Positions 43,906-51,122 are shown, numbered from the stretch's first letter. The stretch: DNA of 64,000 bases from Spirochaetia bacterium (GCA_025997595.1 BNUU01000001.1:321100-385099), one strand, 5' to 3'. Notes: generated from the letters alone by a model not told the origin. A program made the numbers and translations.

Positions 43906-45467
43906 TCAGGCGTCTGCTGAGGGCGCTGCTGCTGGTTTTGGGATGGACCCTTTCTGGTCCATCCCTTTCGGCCCAGGACCTCCGGATACTGATCCGGACC
44001 TCTCCCGAAACCCCGTCACTCTCTGAGCCCTGGACGGTGACTTTGCTGGTGGATCATCCCCTCCCCTCGGAGGTTCAGGTCCAACTGCCCCCCCTGCCCC
44101 CGGGCCTTTCCCTGGAGCGGATGCATTCCGGGCCCCGGCTCGTCCAAAAGCCCGCAGGAGAGGCCGAGGGTGTAGCTGCGACCCTGGGGCTGACCGAACG
44201 CTGGACCGTGGTGGAATTTGAATTTTCCCTGCAAAACACGGGCCGGATCCTTCTTGCCCCTATTGCGGTGACCGCCCAGGGCCTGAGCGCCTTCACCGCC
44301 CCCATCACCCTGACCGTCCGGGGCGCGGAACAAGGGGAATCGAGGCCCCATCTGAGCTGGCAAAATCCTCCCCGGATCCTTGGGGCAGGGGAGCCTGCGG
44401 AGCTGACCCTCTTCTTGAGCGGCTGGGATCCCCAACGGCCCTTCCCCGAATCGCCTCTCTTCCTTCCCAAAACGCCCCCGGACGCCATTCTGGAACTTGC
44501 CGCCGGGACGGGCCCTCCGCCGGTGACAGCGGGCGAGGGGGTGATCCTCCGCCTCAATGTTATCCCCCTTGGGGGGGATCTTTTTACGCTCCCCCGGACC
44601 CCTGTCGTCCTTGGGGAATTCACCCTGGATGTGCCCGCCCTCCGCATCCCCGTGGCCGCCGCCGTCAATGCCGGGTCCGCCGCCGCGCCGGCCGGGATAC
44701 CTGCGCTCCTGCCCCCGGCAGTCCCCGTTCCTGCCGCGGCGATACCCTTTCCGGCCATAGAGCTGCGGGTGTTCCCGCCCTTCCGCTCAGCCTGCGAGGG
44801 CATCCGGGAGCGGGCGGCGGCCCTTTGGAACGGGGGCAGACAGGCGGAGGCCCTGGCGGAACTGCGCCGGAATGAGCGGGACCATCCGGCAGGGCCGGCC
44901 CTGATTCCCCTGCGCCGGGAAGCAGAACGGGCCCTGGGCTTTGAGCAGGTCCAGGGGGGAGACGAAAAATGGCGGCCCCGTCTTCTGCTGGGGGCGGGCT
45001 TTTTGCTGAGCCTGGTCTTGCTCATAATAACCGGCGTCATCCGTTTTTTCAGAAAAAAACACACCATCAATACCCCTTGCGCCGTAACCCCCGCCTCCTC
45101 ACGGGGTTATAACAGTATCAAGGGGCGAACCTTCGCCCCAAACTTCCCGGGAAGCAGGGCTCGGTTGGGTATTCTTATTATACTTTTTGTCATTATGGGA
45201 ATTTGTCTTTACGGGCTGGGGGATTCCGCCCGGCGCCTGCTGCCGGGATCTGCCCAATATGCCCTGGTCCGGGAAACCGAAGCCCGCCGGGTCCCCGAAG
45301 CGGAAGGGGCGGTAAATGTCCGGTTTAAGGCCGGGGAACGGGTACTCATTCGGTCCGGCCGCTTAAACTGGGCCTATGCGGAATCCCGGATAAGCAACGC
45401 GTCTCCGGGAAGCTCCACTGAAAGCAGGGCGGGATGGGTGCGGATCGGGGATATCATTTTTTACTAG
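43851..45467 (+). CDS. BatD-like membrane protein with C-terminal SH3-like domain
   Basis: 538 residues; alternative starts are ATG 43851 or 43866, both inside the TPR gene. A signal peptide (LLRALLLVLGWTLSG) leads to a BatD-like beta-rich ectodomain (PWTVTLLVDHPLPSEVQVQL, PPGLSLERMHSGPR) of about 330 residues. Two membrane helices follow (GAGFLLSLVLLIITGVIRFF and LGILIILFVIMGICLYGLGD). Unusually, about 75 further residues extend outside, resembling an SH3-like domain (NVRFKAGERVLIRSGRLNWA, GWVRIGDIIFY). BatD is the membrane anchor of the Bat complex. Confidence 0.75.
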   Translation: MEKPGMDRRRALHRPGLLIRRLLRALLLVLGWTLSGPSLSAQDLRILIRTSPETPSLSEPWTVTLLVDHPLPSEVQVQLPPLPPGLSLERMHSGPRLVQKPAGEAEGVAATLGLTERWTVVEFEFSLQNTGRILLAPIAVTAQGLSAFTAPITLTVRGAEQGESRPHLSWQNPPRILGAGEPAELTLFLSGWDPQRPFPESPLFLPKTPPDAILELAAGTGPPPVTAGEGVILRLNVIPLGGDLFTLPRTPVVLGEFTLDVPALRIPVAAAVNAGSAAAPAGIPALLPPAVPVPAAAIPFPAIELRVFPPFRSACEGIRERAAALWNGGRQAEALAELRRNERDHPAGPALIPLRREAERALGFEQVQGGDEKWRPRLLLGAGFLLSLVLLIITGVIRFFRKKHTINTPCAVTPASSRGYNSIKGRTFAPNFPGSRARLGILIILFVIMGICLYGLGDSARRLLPGSAQYALVRETEARRVPEAEGAVNVRFKAGERVLIRSGRLNWAYAESRISNASPGSSTESRAGWVRIGDIIFY

Positions 45468-45476
45468 GGGAAGGCC

Positions 45477-45995
45477 GTGAATTTTGGGGATATTCTGGAT
45501 CAGTGGGACAACGAGACCGCAAAGCCCCAGGGAAAAAAGGCCGGGAGAAAGGAAAAGGGGAATTCGGGATCCGCCGGGAAAGGGGAGGCCCCGGCGCAGC
45601 CGGCAAACCCCCATCCTCTGGCGGTATGGCTTGGGAAAAACGATATTTACGATAAGGACGCCGAGGAGCCGGAGCTTCACGGGGCCAAGGCTGTGGTTTC
45701 CCCCGGCGAAAAGCGGCGGCGGCTCCTGCTGCGGAAACCCGATGCGGCAATCGACCTCCACGGCCTCACCCGTGACGAAGCCTGGATCGCCCTGGACGCC
45801 TTTTTCGATGATGCCAAACGCCGGGGCTTCCTCAAACTGGCGATCATACACGGCAAGGGGAATCACTCCCAGGGCGGGGCAATCTTAAAACATACGGTCC
45901 GTGAATTTATCGAACGCTGCCCCTTCGCCGGTGAAAGCGGCTTTGGGGACGCCGCATCAGGGGGCAGCGGAACAACATGGGTCTTGTTGAAATAG
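45477..45995 (+). CDS. Smr-domain protein
   Basis: 172 residues from a GTG start. The N-terminal 60 residues are charged and low complexity. The Smr domain (residues about 90-172) shows IDLHGLTRDEAWIALDAFF and KLAIIHGKGNHSQGGAILK, the DLHG and HGKG motifs that give Smr proteins nicking endonuclease activity. No MutS ATPase is attached. Nine bases after the BatD-like stop, so it closes the operon. Its link to the Bat complex may be only transcriptional. Confidence 0.85.
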   Translation: MNFGDILDQWDNETAKPQGKKAGRKEKGNSGSAGKGEAPAQPANPHPLAVWLGKNDIYDKDAEEPELHGAKAVVSPGEKRRRLLLRKPDAAIDLHGLTRDEAWIALDAFFDDAKRRGFLKLAIIHGKGNHSQGGAILKHTVREFIERCPFAGESGFGDAASGGSGTTWVLLK

Positions 45996-46016
45996 GCAAA
46001 GGGGGAGCGCATTCGA

Positions 46017-46271
46017 TTACGGGATGGGAACTTTGCTTGCTAATCCGCCGCATTTATCTCCGCTACGCACCTTGTACCAATGCGCTTCCAGGTCGCCGAT
46101 CTTTTGCCTGTCGGCGCTTCTATCGATAATTTCTACCGCGTCACCGATGTTTAGATAATCCAAGGTCTCACAATTTAAATTCGGAGCAATGCGCAGACGA
46201 ACACGAGTATCATTTATCCGGCCATCGTATGTAACAGAAATTATATAATTTCCTGTTCCTTGTCCCGTGCC
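46017..46271 (-). pseudogene. remnant of a bacterial SH3 (SH3b) domain gene
   Basis: Below the XRE stop codon a different minus-strand frame stays open for about 84 codons without a start codon and encodes a clear SH3b domain: VRLRIAPNLNCETLDYLNIG, then DAVEIIDRS and KIGDLEAHWYKVRSGD. A stop inside the XRE gene closes it upstream. The C-terminal WVYG-like end of the domain is replaced by GGLASKVPIP. It is the 3' part of a truncated exported-SH3 gene. Confidence 0.7.
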
Positions 46272-46594
46272 TTACGAAGCAAGTCAATCACACCCAAAAC
46301 GACATCTTGAGATGCCGGAGACAGGTCGTTGAACAGACTGACCAACCGGGCAGATTTTTCATCGGTCTGATGTAGGGAAAACATGTCCCCGGTGCCTGTC
46401 CGGAGCCATGCCTCACTGACACCGAATTCGGCAACAATGAGCTTTATAAGCCGATCATTGACTTTCCGTAGATTGACCTCAACCCCCGCGATATAACCGC
46501 CTGACAGGGATAGCAGATGAGAGAAATCCCGCTGGTTGAACCCGAGGTTTTCACGCAATACCTTGATGCGTTGCCCTATTGTTCCGTCCATCAT
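46241..46594 (-). CDS. XRE-family helix-turn-helix regulator
   Basis: 117 residues (MM start at 46594 or 46591). Residues 5-60 are a Cro/C1-type HTH: IGQRIKVLRENLGFNQRDFS (helices 1-2), SHLLSLSGGYIAGVEVNLRK (recognition helix region), with the EAWLRTGTGDMF ending typical of phage-like repressors in treponemes. The C-terminal helical tail SARLVSLFNDLSPASQDVVL is similar to the small protein encoded divergently at 46717. It shares an AT-rich divergent promoter region of about 100 bases, the likely operator. Confidence 0.85.
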   Translation of the reverse strand: MMDGTIGQRIKVLRENLGFNQRDFSHLLSLSGGYIAGVEVNLRKVNDRLIKLIVAEFGVSEAWLRTGTGDMFSLHQTDEKSARLVSLFNDLSPASQDVVLGVIDLLRKARDKEQEII

Positions 46595-46658
46595 TTCCTA
46601 TAATGCCTCAAAAATGACTATTTCTCAAGCATTTTATGCCTATTTTTTGGAGAAAATG

Positions 46659-46686
46659 TTGACATATCTTACATATTTGGTATATA
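46659..46686 (+). promoter_or_regulatory. promoter and candidate XRE operator region
   Basis: TTGACA (46659-46664), 16-base spacer, TATATA (46681-46686). It overlaps an imperfect inverted repeat (TACATAT ... ATATAGTA), a plausible binding site for the divergent XRE regulator. Confidence 0.5.
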
Positions 46687-46716
46687 GTAGCTAATATGTA
46701 TGTATTGGGGCAATGC

Positions 46717-46911
46717 ATGACAAAAGACGCAAAAGTGTCACGATTGTTGGCGACATTCAACACATTGCCGGAATCCGACAAACATGCTGTCATACAGTTT
46801 TCGGAATCATTGCTTCATAGAGAAGACGGGGAAAATGGAAATATGATCAAACCAATCAACAATGCAAATGATGCAGTGCATACGAATAACGAGCAATATG
46901 TTGTTCCTTGA
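46717..46911 (+). CDS. small protein related to the C-terminal tail of the XRE regulator
   Basis: 64 residues from the ATG at 46717 (46696 also possible). Its first half, AKVSRLLATFNTLPESDKHA then VIQFSESLLHRE, aligns with the tail of the divergent XRE protein (SARLVSLFNDLSPASQDVVL): shared R-L, F-N-x-L, V and L-L positions. It has no HTH. It could dimerise with the XRE tail. The second half is polar and unstructured-looking. A promoter lies upstream and the repeat lipoprotein follows 28 bases later. Confidence 0.55.
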   Translation: MTKDAKVSRLLATFNTLPESDKHAVIQFSESLLHREDGENGNMIKPINNANDAVHTNNEQYVVP

Positions 46912-46939
46912 AGGAATGTACATATTTTAGGAGACAATT

Positions 46940-48127
46940 ATGAAAAACAAGCTGTTCTTACTGGTTTTAGCAGCTTTTGTACTATTTTCGTGTGAAAATG
47001 CAATAAATGAAACTCCGAAACAAGGTCAAATAGAAACCCCTACTATTCCAGATCCCGTTGATCCTGCTTTTTGGTTTGGTGACATCTATACTGCACTAAT
47101 TGGTAGAACACCGTTTACGGATAGTCATCTTGACATACCGGACAGTAGTGGGGTTGATAGCGTGTCTCAAATAGTAAATCGCAAATATATATGCGACGCT
47201 ATAAACGCAAAATGGGAGACTGCGTATACTCCTGAATCGGGGACTGCCCTGCAAGCGGCCAATTGTGAATATTTTCTAAAAATGGTAGATAAGGCAAACG
47301 GCGATAAAACCAAGTATGGTACTGGAATTTATGCCACTACACAGGTGATTGATAAAACCGCAGTCGATGATGCGGTTAATGCGTTGTGGTCACCGGATGG
47401 CAAGTTTGTAACAGTTGCTTATAATAGCAACAAAGCCGCCTACTCAACAGACGGCATCGGCTGGAATCCGGCAACATTACCAAGTAGTGCAAATTGGTAT
47501 GGGGTTACCTACGGTAACGGTACATTTGTAGCAGTTGCTACTAGTAATAGCAACAAAGCCGCCTACTCAACGAACGGCATCAACTGGACTGAGGCAACAT
47601 TACCAAGTAGTGCAAATTGGTATGGGGTTACCTACGGTAACGGTAAATTTGTAGCAGTTACTGATAGTTATAGTAACAAAGCCGCCTACTCACCAGACGG
47701 CGTCAACTGGACTGCAACAACATTACCAAGTAGTGCCTATTGGCGTGGTGTTACCTACGGTAACGGTAAATTTGTAGCAGTTGCTTATGATAGCAACAAA
47801 GCCGCCTACTCACCAGACGGCATCGACTGGATTGCAACAACATTACCAAGTCGTACCTATTGGTATGGGGTTACCTACGGGAATGGTATGTTTGTAGCAG
47901 TTGCTTATAATAGCAACAAAGCCGCCTACTCAAAAGACGGCATCAACAACTGGACTGCGGTAACATTACTAAGTAGTGCCTATTGGTATGGGGTTACCTA
48001 CGGGAATGGTAAATTTGTAGTAGTTGCTGATAGTAACAAAGCCGCCTACTCAACGAACGGCATCGACTGGCCTTTGGCAATATTACCACGTAGTGCCTAT
48101 TGGCGTGGTGTTACCTACGGCAAATAA
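46940..48127 (+). CDS. beta-propeller-like repeat lipoprotein
   Basis: 395 residues. Signal with lipobox LFSC (cysteine at residue 18). Residues 30-150 are a unique linker region. From about residue 152 the protein consists of six to seven units of 40-41 residues of the form LPSSAYWYGVTYGNGKFVAV followed by SNKAAYSPDGINW, i.e. a W-blade repeat resembling BNR/Asp-box or YCF48-like propellers. The repeat ends at the stop codon without a C-terminal cap. Strong ribosome site (TAGGAG). The gene is AT-richer than its neighbours and may be recently acquired or shaped by repeat expansion. Predicted to be surface or periplasmic binding protein; ligand unknown. Confidence 0.75.
   Translation: MKNKLFLLVLAAFVLFSCENAINETPKQGQIETPTIPDPVDPAFWFGDIYTALIGRTPFTDSHLDIPDSSGVDSVSQIVNRKYICDAINAKWETAYTPESGTALQAANCEYFLKMVDKANGDKTKYGTGIYATTQVIDKTAVDDAVNALWSPDGKFVTVAYNSNKAAYSTDGIGWNPATLPSSANWYGVTYGNGTFVAVATSNSNKAAYSTNGINWTEATLPSSANWYGVTYGNGKFVAVTDSYSNKAAYSPDGVNWTATTLPSSAYWRGVTYGNGKFVAVAYDSNKAAYSPDGIDWIATTLPSRTYWYGVTYGNGMFVAVAYNSNKAAYSKDGINNWTAVTLLSSAYWYGVTYGNGKFVVVADSNKAAYSTNGIDWPLAILPRSAYWRGVTYGK
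47429..48052 (+). repeat. intragenic tandem repeat, period 120-123 bases
   Basis: The 18-mer AACAAAGCCGCCTACTCA recurs at 47429, 47552, 47675, 47795, 47915 and 48035, giving spacings of 123, 123, 120, 120 and 120. All spacings are multiples of three, so copy-number change would keep the frame. Confidence 0.9.
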
Positions 48128-48200
48128 TGACAACAATTATTAAGCAGGAGCCGACTTATCAACCAGCTCCTACTTAATACCGAAAAATGTGTCAAAAATA

Positions 48201-48428
48201 CTACTTGCTACCTCTATCAATTGTGGCTTTTGTTTTTTGTGGTAACGCAAAGGTGCCTGGCACCAAATCTGATTTATTCATATAAATAAAACTAAATACC
48301 GATTTTAAAAGTATCAATAGGGTAATAATCAGGGCCAGGATAAACGCATAGAAAATTTTCCTCCATGAAATACACCGAAAAGCTACAAATATGTAAGAAT
48401 TTAACCACACAAAGGACACAATGTACAC
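48201..48428 (-). CDS. possible small membrane protein overlapping a family-A repeat
   Basis: 75 residues with one strong hydrophobic segment (IFYAFILALIITLLILLKSV). The first dozen codons lie in the family-A repeat and there is no convincing ribosome site, so the start is doubtful. It may be a decayed fragment: 18 bases of it (48335-48352) recur inverted at 48564-48581 near the micro-ORF pair. Confidence 0.25.
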   Translation of the reverse strand: MYIVSFVWLNSYIFVAFRCISWRKIFYAFILALIITLLILLKSVFSFIYMNKSDLVPGTFALPQKTKATIDRGSK

Positions 48429-48539
48429 GAAGGAAGAGGGAAAAAAGAAGGTCCAGAGCGTTGTTCTCTAACTTTTCTTTCCTTTGTGCCCTTCGTGTCC
48501 CGGAACCCCTGGGTTCCTTCGTGGTTTTTTAAGAATTTG
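48395..48539. repeat. family-A palindromic repeat, full-length copy
   Basis: The left arm starts AAGAATTTAACCACACAAAG and the right arm ends CCTTCGTGGTTTTTTAAGAA; the arms are complementary over most of their length with an internal hairpin CGGAACCCCTGGGTTCC. This is the most complete copy in the window. It fills most of the gene-poor stretch 48128-48619. Confidence 0.8.
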
Positions 48540-48619
48540 TTTCATCAGGCATTGATTGCAAAGTCTATGCGTTTATCCTGGATTATGGGCTTGACCGCAA
48601 GCATAATAAGGCCGATACT

Positions 48620-48745
48620 ATGGTGATGAGTGGACGTAGGCTTCGCGGAAAAGATTATGTAGGATGTTTAATTCAGATAATCACGGTACTTGTCGGAATT
48701 CTATCAGCCATCCAGGGAATAACCTGGTTGCTGGAAAGGAGATGA
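48620..48745 (+). CDS. micro-ORF 1: 41-residue single-span membrane peptide
   Basis: ATG at 48620 with AAGG nine bases upstream; 41 residues with a basic N-terminus (MSGRRLRGKDY) and one membrane span (CLIQIITVLVGILSAIQGIT), ending WLLERR. The stop overlaps the next start codon (ATGA), and the last codons supply its ribosome site (GGAAAGGAG). Not recognised as a known family; toxin, holin-like or small membrane regulator are all possible. Confidence 0.55.
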   Translation: MVMSGRRLRGKDYVGCLIQIITVLVGILSAIQGITWLLERR

Positions 48746-48840
48746 ATGTGTTTTCACTAATTATTGGTATAGTTCTTATTATTTGTGGTTCAATAGGTCT
48801 TGTTCTAAAAATCCAGGAAATTAAGGACAGGGCTGTGTAA
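48742..48840 (+). CDS. micro-ORF 2: 32-residue single-span membrane peptide
   Basis: Starts in the ATGA overlap with micro-ORF 1, with an ideal AAAGGAG site. 32 residues: span FSLIIGIVLIICGSIGLVLK, then QEIKDRAV. Followed 22 bases later by a rho-independent terminator. The coupling and terminator argue that the pair is a real transcript unit. Confidence 0.55.
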   Translation: MNVFSLIIGIVLIICGSIGLVLKIQEIKDRAV

Positions 48841-48860
48841 CGGAATTGGGTAGGTAGAGC

Positions 48861-48882
48861 AAAGGGCGCCTAGCGCCTTTTT
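48861..48882 (+). terminator. terminator after the micro-ORF pair
   Basis: AAAGGGCGC CTA GCGCCTTTTT forms a GC-rich hairpin with a single bulge followed by five Ts. Confidence 0.65.
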
Positions 48883-48975
48883 GACCCAATGGGGCCAGCC
48901 ACGGGCCGGGGTATCCCCCCCCTCATAAGTTATGGGAAAGTGGTATGTGCTGTTAACCAATTTTCCAGATAATCT

Positions 48976-49101
48976 TTATTGAAATGGGGCATTCAAGGCA
49001 GAATCCAGTAAATGATTGTCCCGTACGCCATCCAGGCCGCCGCTCTGACGTATCAGATCAGAATGGATTGCAACAAGGGTATCAAATGACAGTTTGATCA
49101 C
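48976..49101 (-). pseudogene. truncated Doc (death-on-curing) toxin
   Basis: A GTG at 49101 overlaps the antitoxin stop (GTGA). The 41 codons read as the N-terminus of a Doc/Fic toxin (DTLVAIHSDLIRQSGGLDGV, then RDNHLLDSALNAPFQ), after which a TAA ends the frame. The catalytic Fic motif (HPFxxGNKR) and everything after it are missing, and no frame downstream restores it, so the toxin cannot be active. Confidence 0.75.
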
Positions 49102-49304
49102 TTGGCAAGTTCTTTGAAAGCCGTAATATGTTGTTTAATAAATCCATGAGCGAAGGCCAGTGCTTCTTTATCAACATCTTCTTTAGAGGTATCCTCCGGT
49201 ATGGGGGTAAAGGTAAGTATGACCTTTCCCTCGGGGATTTCCCGGGGTACTTCAAGGGTTAGCCGGTGGCTGGCCGGGACTTCTATTGTTTGCTGTATGG
49301 CCAT
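49098..49304 (-). CDS. antitoxin-like protein paired with the broken Doc
   Basis: 68 residues. The N-terminal half (IEVPASHRLTLEVPREIPEG, then KVILTFTP) is a swapped-hairpin-like beta segment common to treponemal antitoxin ORFs; the C-terminal half is helical (EALAFAHGFIKQHITAFKEL) and would bind the toxin. It is intact although its toxin is truncated, so it may persist as an orphan or act against a related toxin elsewhere. It lies 17 bases after infA and may be read through from it. Confidence 0.6.
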   Translation of the reverse strand: MAIQQTIEVPASHRLTLEVPREIPEGKVILTFTPIPEDTSKEDVDKEALAFAHGFIKQHITAFKELAK

Positions 49305-49321
49305 ACGAATATCTTCATCTG

Positions 49322-49546
49322 CTATCGTTCCCGGTAAATAATCCGGCCCCGGCTTAAATCGTAGGGGGAGAGGGCAATCCGCACCCGGTCGCCGGGGACG
49401 ATGCGGATATAGTGCTTGCGCATTTTACCTGAGAGGTGGGCAAGTATAAGGTGTCCGTTCTGATTATCAAGTTCAACCCTGAACATGGTGTTGGGGAGGG
49501 CTTCCTTGACGACCCCTTCTACTTCAATTGCTTCTTCTTTAGCCAC
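49322..49546 (-). CDS. infA: translation initiation factor IF-1
   Basis: 74 residues, the usual length. The S1/OB-fold motifs [20 protein letters not shown] and [20 protein letters not shown] are unmistakable. It binds the ribosomal A site during initiation. The gene is divergent from the PHP phosphatase and is followed by the TA remnant rather than ribosomal protein genes. Confidence 0.97.
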   Translation of the reverse strand: MAKEEAIEVEGVVKEALPNTMFRVELDNQNGHLILAHLSGKMRKHYIRIVPGDRVRIALSPYDLSRGRIIYRER

Positions 49547-49611
49547 ATAGACTCCTGTTGCTCATGGTATTCTTTATTCCCGGCTCTGTCAATCTATGTT
49601 ATTATTGCCCT

Positions 49612-50565
49612 GTGAACTATTCCAGTATCCACACCCATACCACTTTCTGCGACGGCAAGGACGACATCGAAACCTGCTGCCGCCGGGCCCGGGAAAAGGG
49701 ACTTGTTTCCATCGGGTTCAGCGCCCATGCCCCCATAGGCCGCAAGACCGGCTTCAAATCGGACTGGCATCTCCGGGATGATCGTCTGGAGGAGTACATC
49801 GGGGCGGTCCGCGCCGCCCGCAGCCGCTGGGAAGGGAGGCTGCAGGTGTTTTTGGGCCTGGAAGTGGACTATGTGCCGGGCCTGATGGGCCCCTCCGACG
49901 CTGATTATCGGGACCTGGGTCTGGATTACCTCATCGGCTCGGTCCATTACCTCATTCCCCCCCGGGGCGCCGAACCTTTTACCGTGGACGGCAGCCCGGA
50001 AGAGCTGGAAAAGGGCCTCCGGGAAGCTTATGGCGGGGATGGGGAAGCCCTGGCCGGGGCTTATTGGGACGCCCTGGAGGCCATGATCCGCTCCGGAGGC
50101 TTTGATGTTCTGGGCCATGCGGATTTAATCAAAAAAAACAACCGGGGAAACCGCATTTTTAACCCCTCCGGCGCCGCCGGTCTCAGGCGTACCGGGGAAA
50201 TTGCCCGCGCCCTTGGGGCCGCTCACGCCGCAGGCGGCGCGGCCCGCAGCAGAATCACCGTGGAGGTGAACACCGGGGGCCTCAACCGCAAAAAAATTGA
50301 TGACACCTATCCCTCAATTCCCTTTTTACGTCTTTTCTGTGAAAACCATGTCCCGGCAATCATCACCGCCGATGCCCATCAGGCGGAAGACCTGGACGGC
50401 CACTACGGTGAAGCCCGTGAGGCCCTTTTAGCCGCCGGTTATACCGAAACCGTCCTCTTTGATGGCCGGAAGAACAACAAAGCCCTATGGAAAAAAGAAT
50501 TTTTAACCACGAACGACACGAACCAGGCGAACATAGGATTTCCCCCCGGTTCGTGCTGTTCGTGA
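49612..50565 (+). CDS. PHP-domain histidinol-phosphatase
   Basis: 317 residues from the GTG at 49612, chosen because the PHP motif SIHTHTTFCDGKDD begins five codons later (a longer frame from 49558 has no support). Further metal ligands: FSAHAP, GLEVDYV, GSVHYL (about 125), LGHADLIKK and ITADAHQAEDL. HisK-type PHP enzymes dephosphorylate histidinol phosphate. The last 25 or so residues (KEFLTTNDTNQANIG and following) are encoded by a family-A repeat and are not part of the fold; the stop codon is also inside the repeat. Confidence 0.85.
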   Translation: MNYSSIHTHTTFCDGKDDIETCCRRAREKGLVSIGFSAHAPIGRKTGFKSDWHLRDDRLEEYIGAVRAARSRWEGRLQVFLGLEVDYVPGLMGPSDADYRDLGLDYLIGSVHYLIPPRGAEPFTVDGSPEELEKGLREAYGGDGEALAGAYWDALEAMIRSGGFDVLGHADLIKKNNRGNRIFNPSGAAGLRRTGEIARALGAAHAAGGAARSRITVEVNTGGLNRKKIDDTYPSIPFLRLFCENHVPAIITADAHQAEDLDGHYGEAREALLAAGYTETVLFDGRKNNKALWKKEFLTTNDTNQANIGFPPGSCCS

Positions 50566-50579
50566 GTTTAGTGGTTATC
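50494..50579. repeat. family-A repeat shared by two convergent gene ends
   Basis: The left arm AAGAATTTTTAACCACGAAC and right arm GTTCGTGAGTTTAGTGGTTA form a palindrome. It supplies the stop codon of the PHP phosphatase (TGA at 50563) and overlaps that of the dksA-like gene (TAA at 50577-50575). Confidence 0.8.
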
Positions 50580-50931
50580 TATTGCGCCGTTCCTCCGCCG
50601 TCTTGCATTCGATACACATCAGCGCGTAGGGAATCGCCTCAAGCCGGTCCTCCGGAATGTGCTTTCCGCACTTAATGCAGAGCCCGTAGCGGCCCTGCTT
50701 AATCCTGGTCAGGGCGGAATCTATCAGTTTAAGCCGTTTCAGTTCCTGGGACCCAATAGCCTCGATCATCTTCCGGTCAATATCGTCGGAGGCAACATCC
50801 GCCAGATCCTTGGGATCCATCCCATCCACGATTTCCTTAAAATCTTCGTTACTGGCAATCAAATTTGAAATAATCCCGGTCTTGAGTTCCGACAGGGATT
50901 TGTCCATCCGTTCTACGAAGTTCTGTTCCAT
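50575..50931 (-). CDS. DksA/TraR-family zinc-finger protein
   Basis: 118 residues, similar to short DksA/TraR proteins. A helical N-terminus (residues 1-75) is followed by the four-cysteine zinc finger YGLCIKCGKHIPEDRLEAIP with CIEC completing it. DksA proteins bind the RNA polymerase secondary channel and act with (p)ppGpp, which a RelA/SpoT-like enzyme in this window could make. A G-rich ribosome site precedes the ATG. Confidence 0.85.
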   Translation of the reverse strand: MEQNFVERMDKSLSELKTGIISNLIASNEDFKEIVDGMDPKDLADVASDDIDRKMIEAIGSQELKRLKLIDSALTRIKQGRYGLCIKCGKHIPEDRLEAIPYALMCIECKTAEERRNR

Positions 50932-51122
50932 AACAGTCCCCCCTTATCGCCTTCCAGAAATTATAAGCAATCCTCTGGGCCGGTGTGGTAGTATTTTAAT
51001 ATTCTTGGGTTGTCCATTTGAAAAATAAAATTATTCAATGAACCTTTTCCATTTCGATTTGCGAACATTGACGTATATGGAGGGTTTTGTCAAGCGGTAT
51101 CCGGAAGCCATGACAAATGGCG

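Noticed and set aside
47429..48052. CRISPR-like regular repeats
   Set aside because: The units are contiguous, in frame and code for propeller blades; there are no spacers or cas genes.
48565..48624. 19-codon hydrophobic ORF before micro-ORF 1
   Set aside because: No ribosome site, and its first 18 bases belong to an inverted duplicate.
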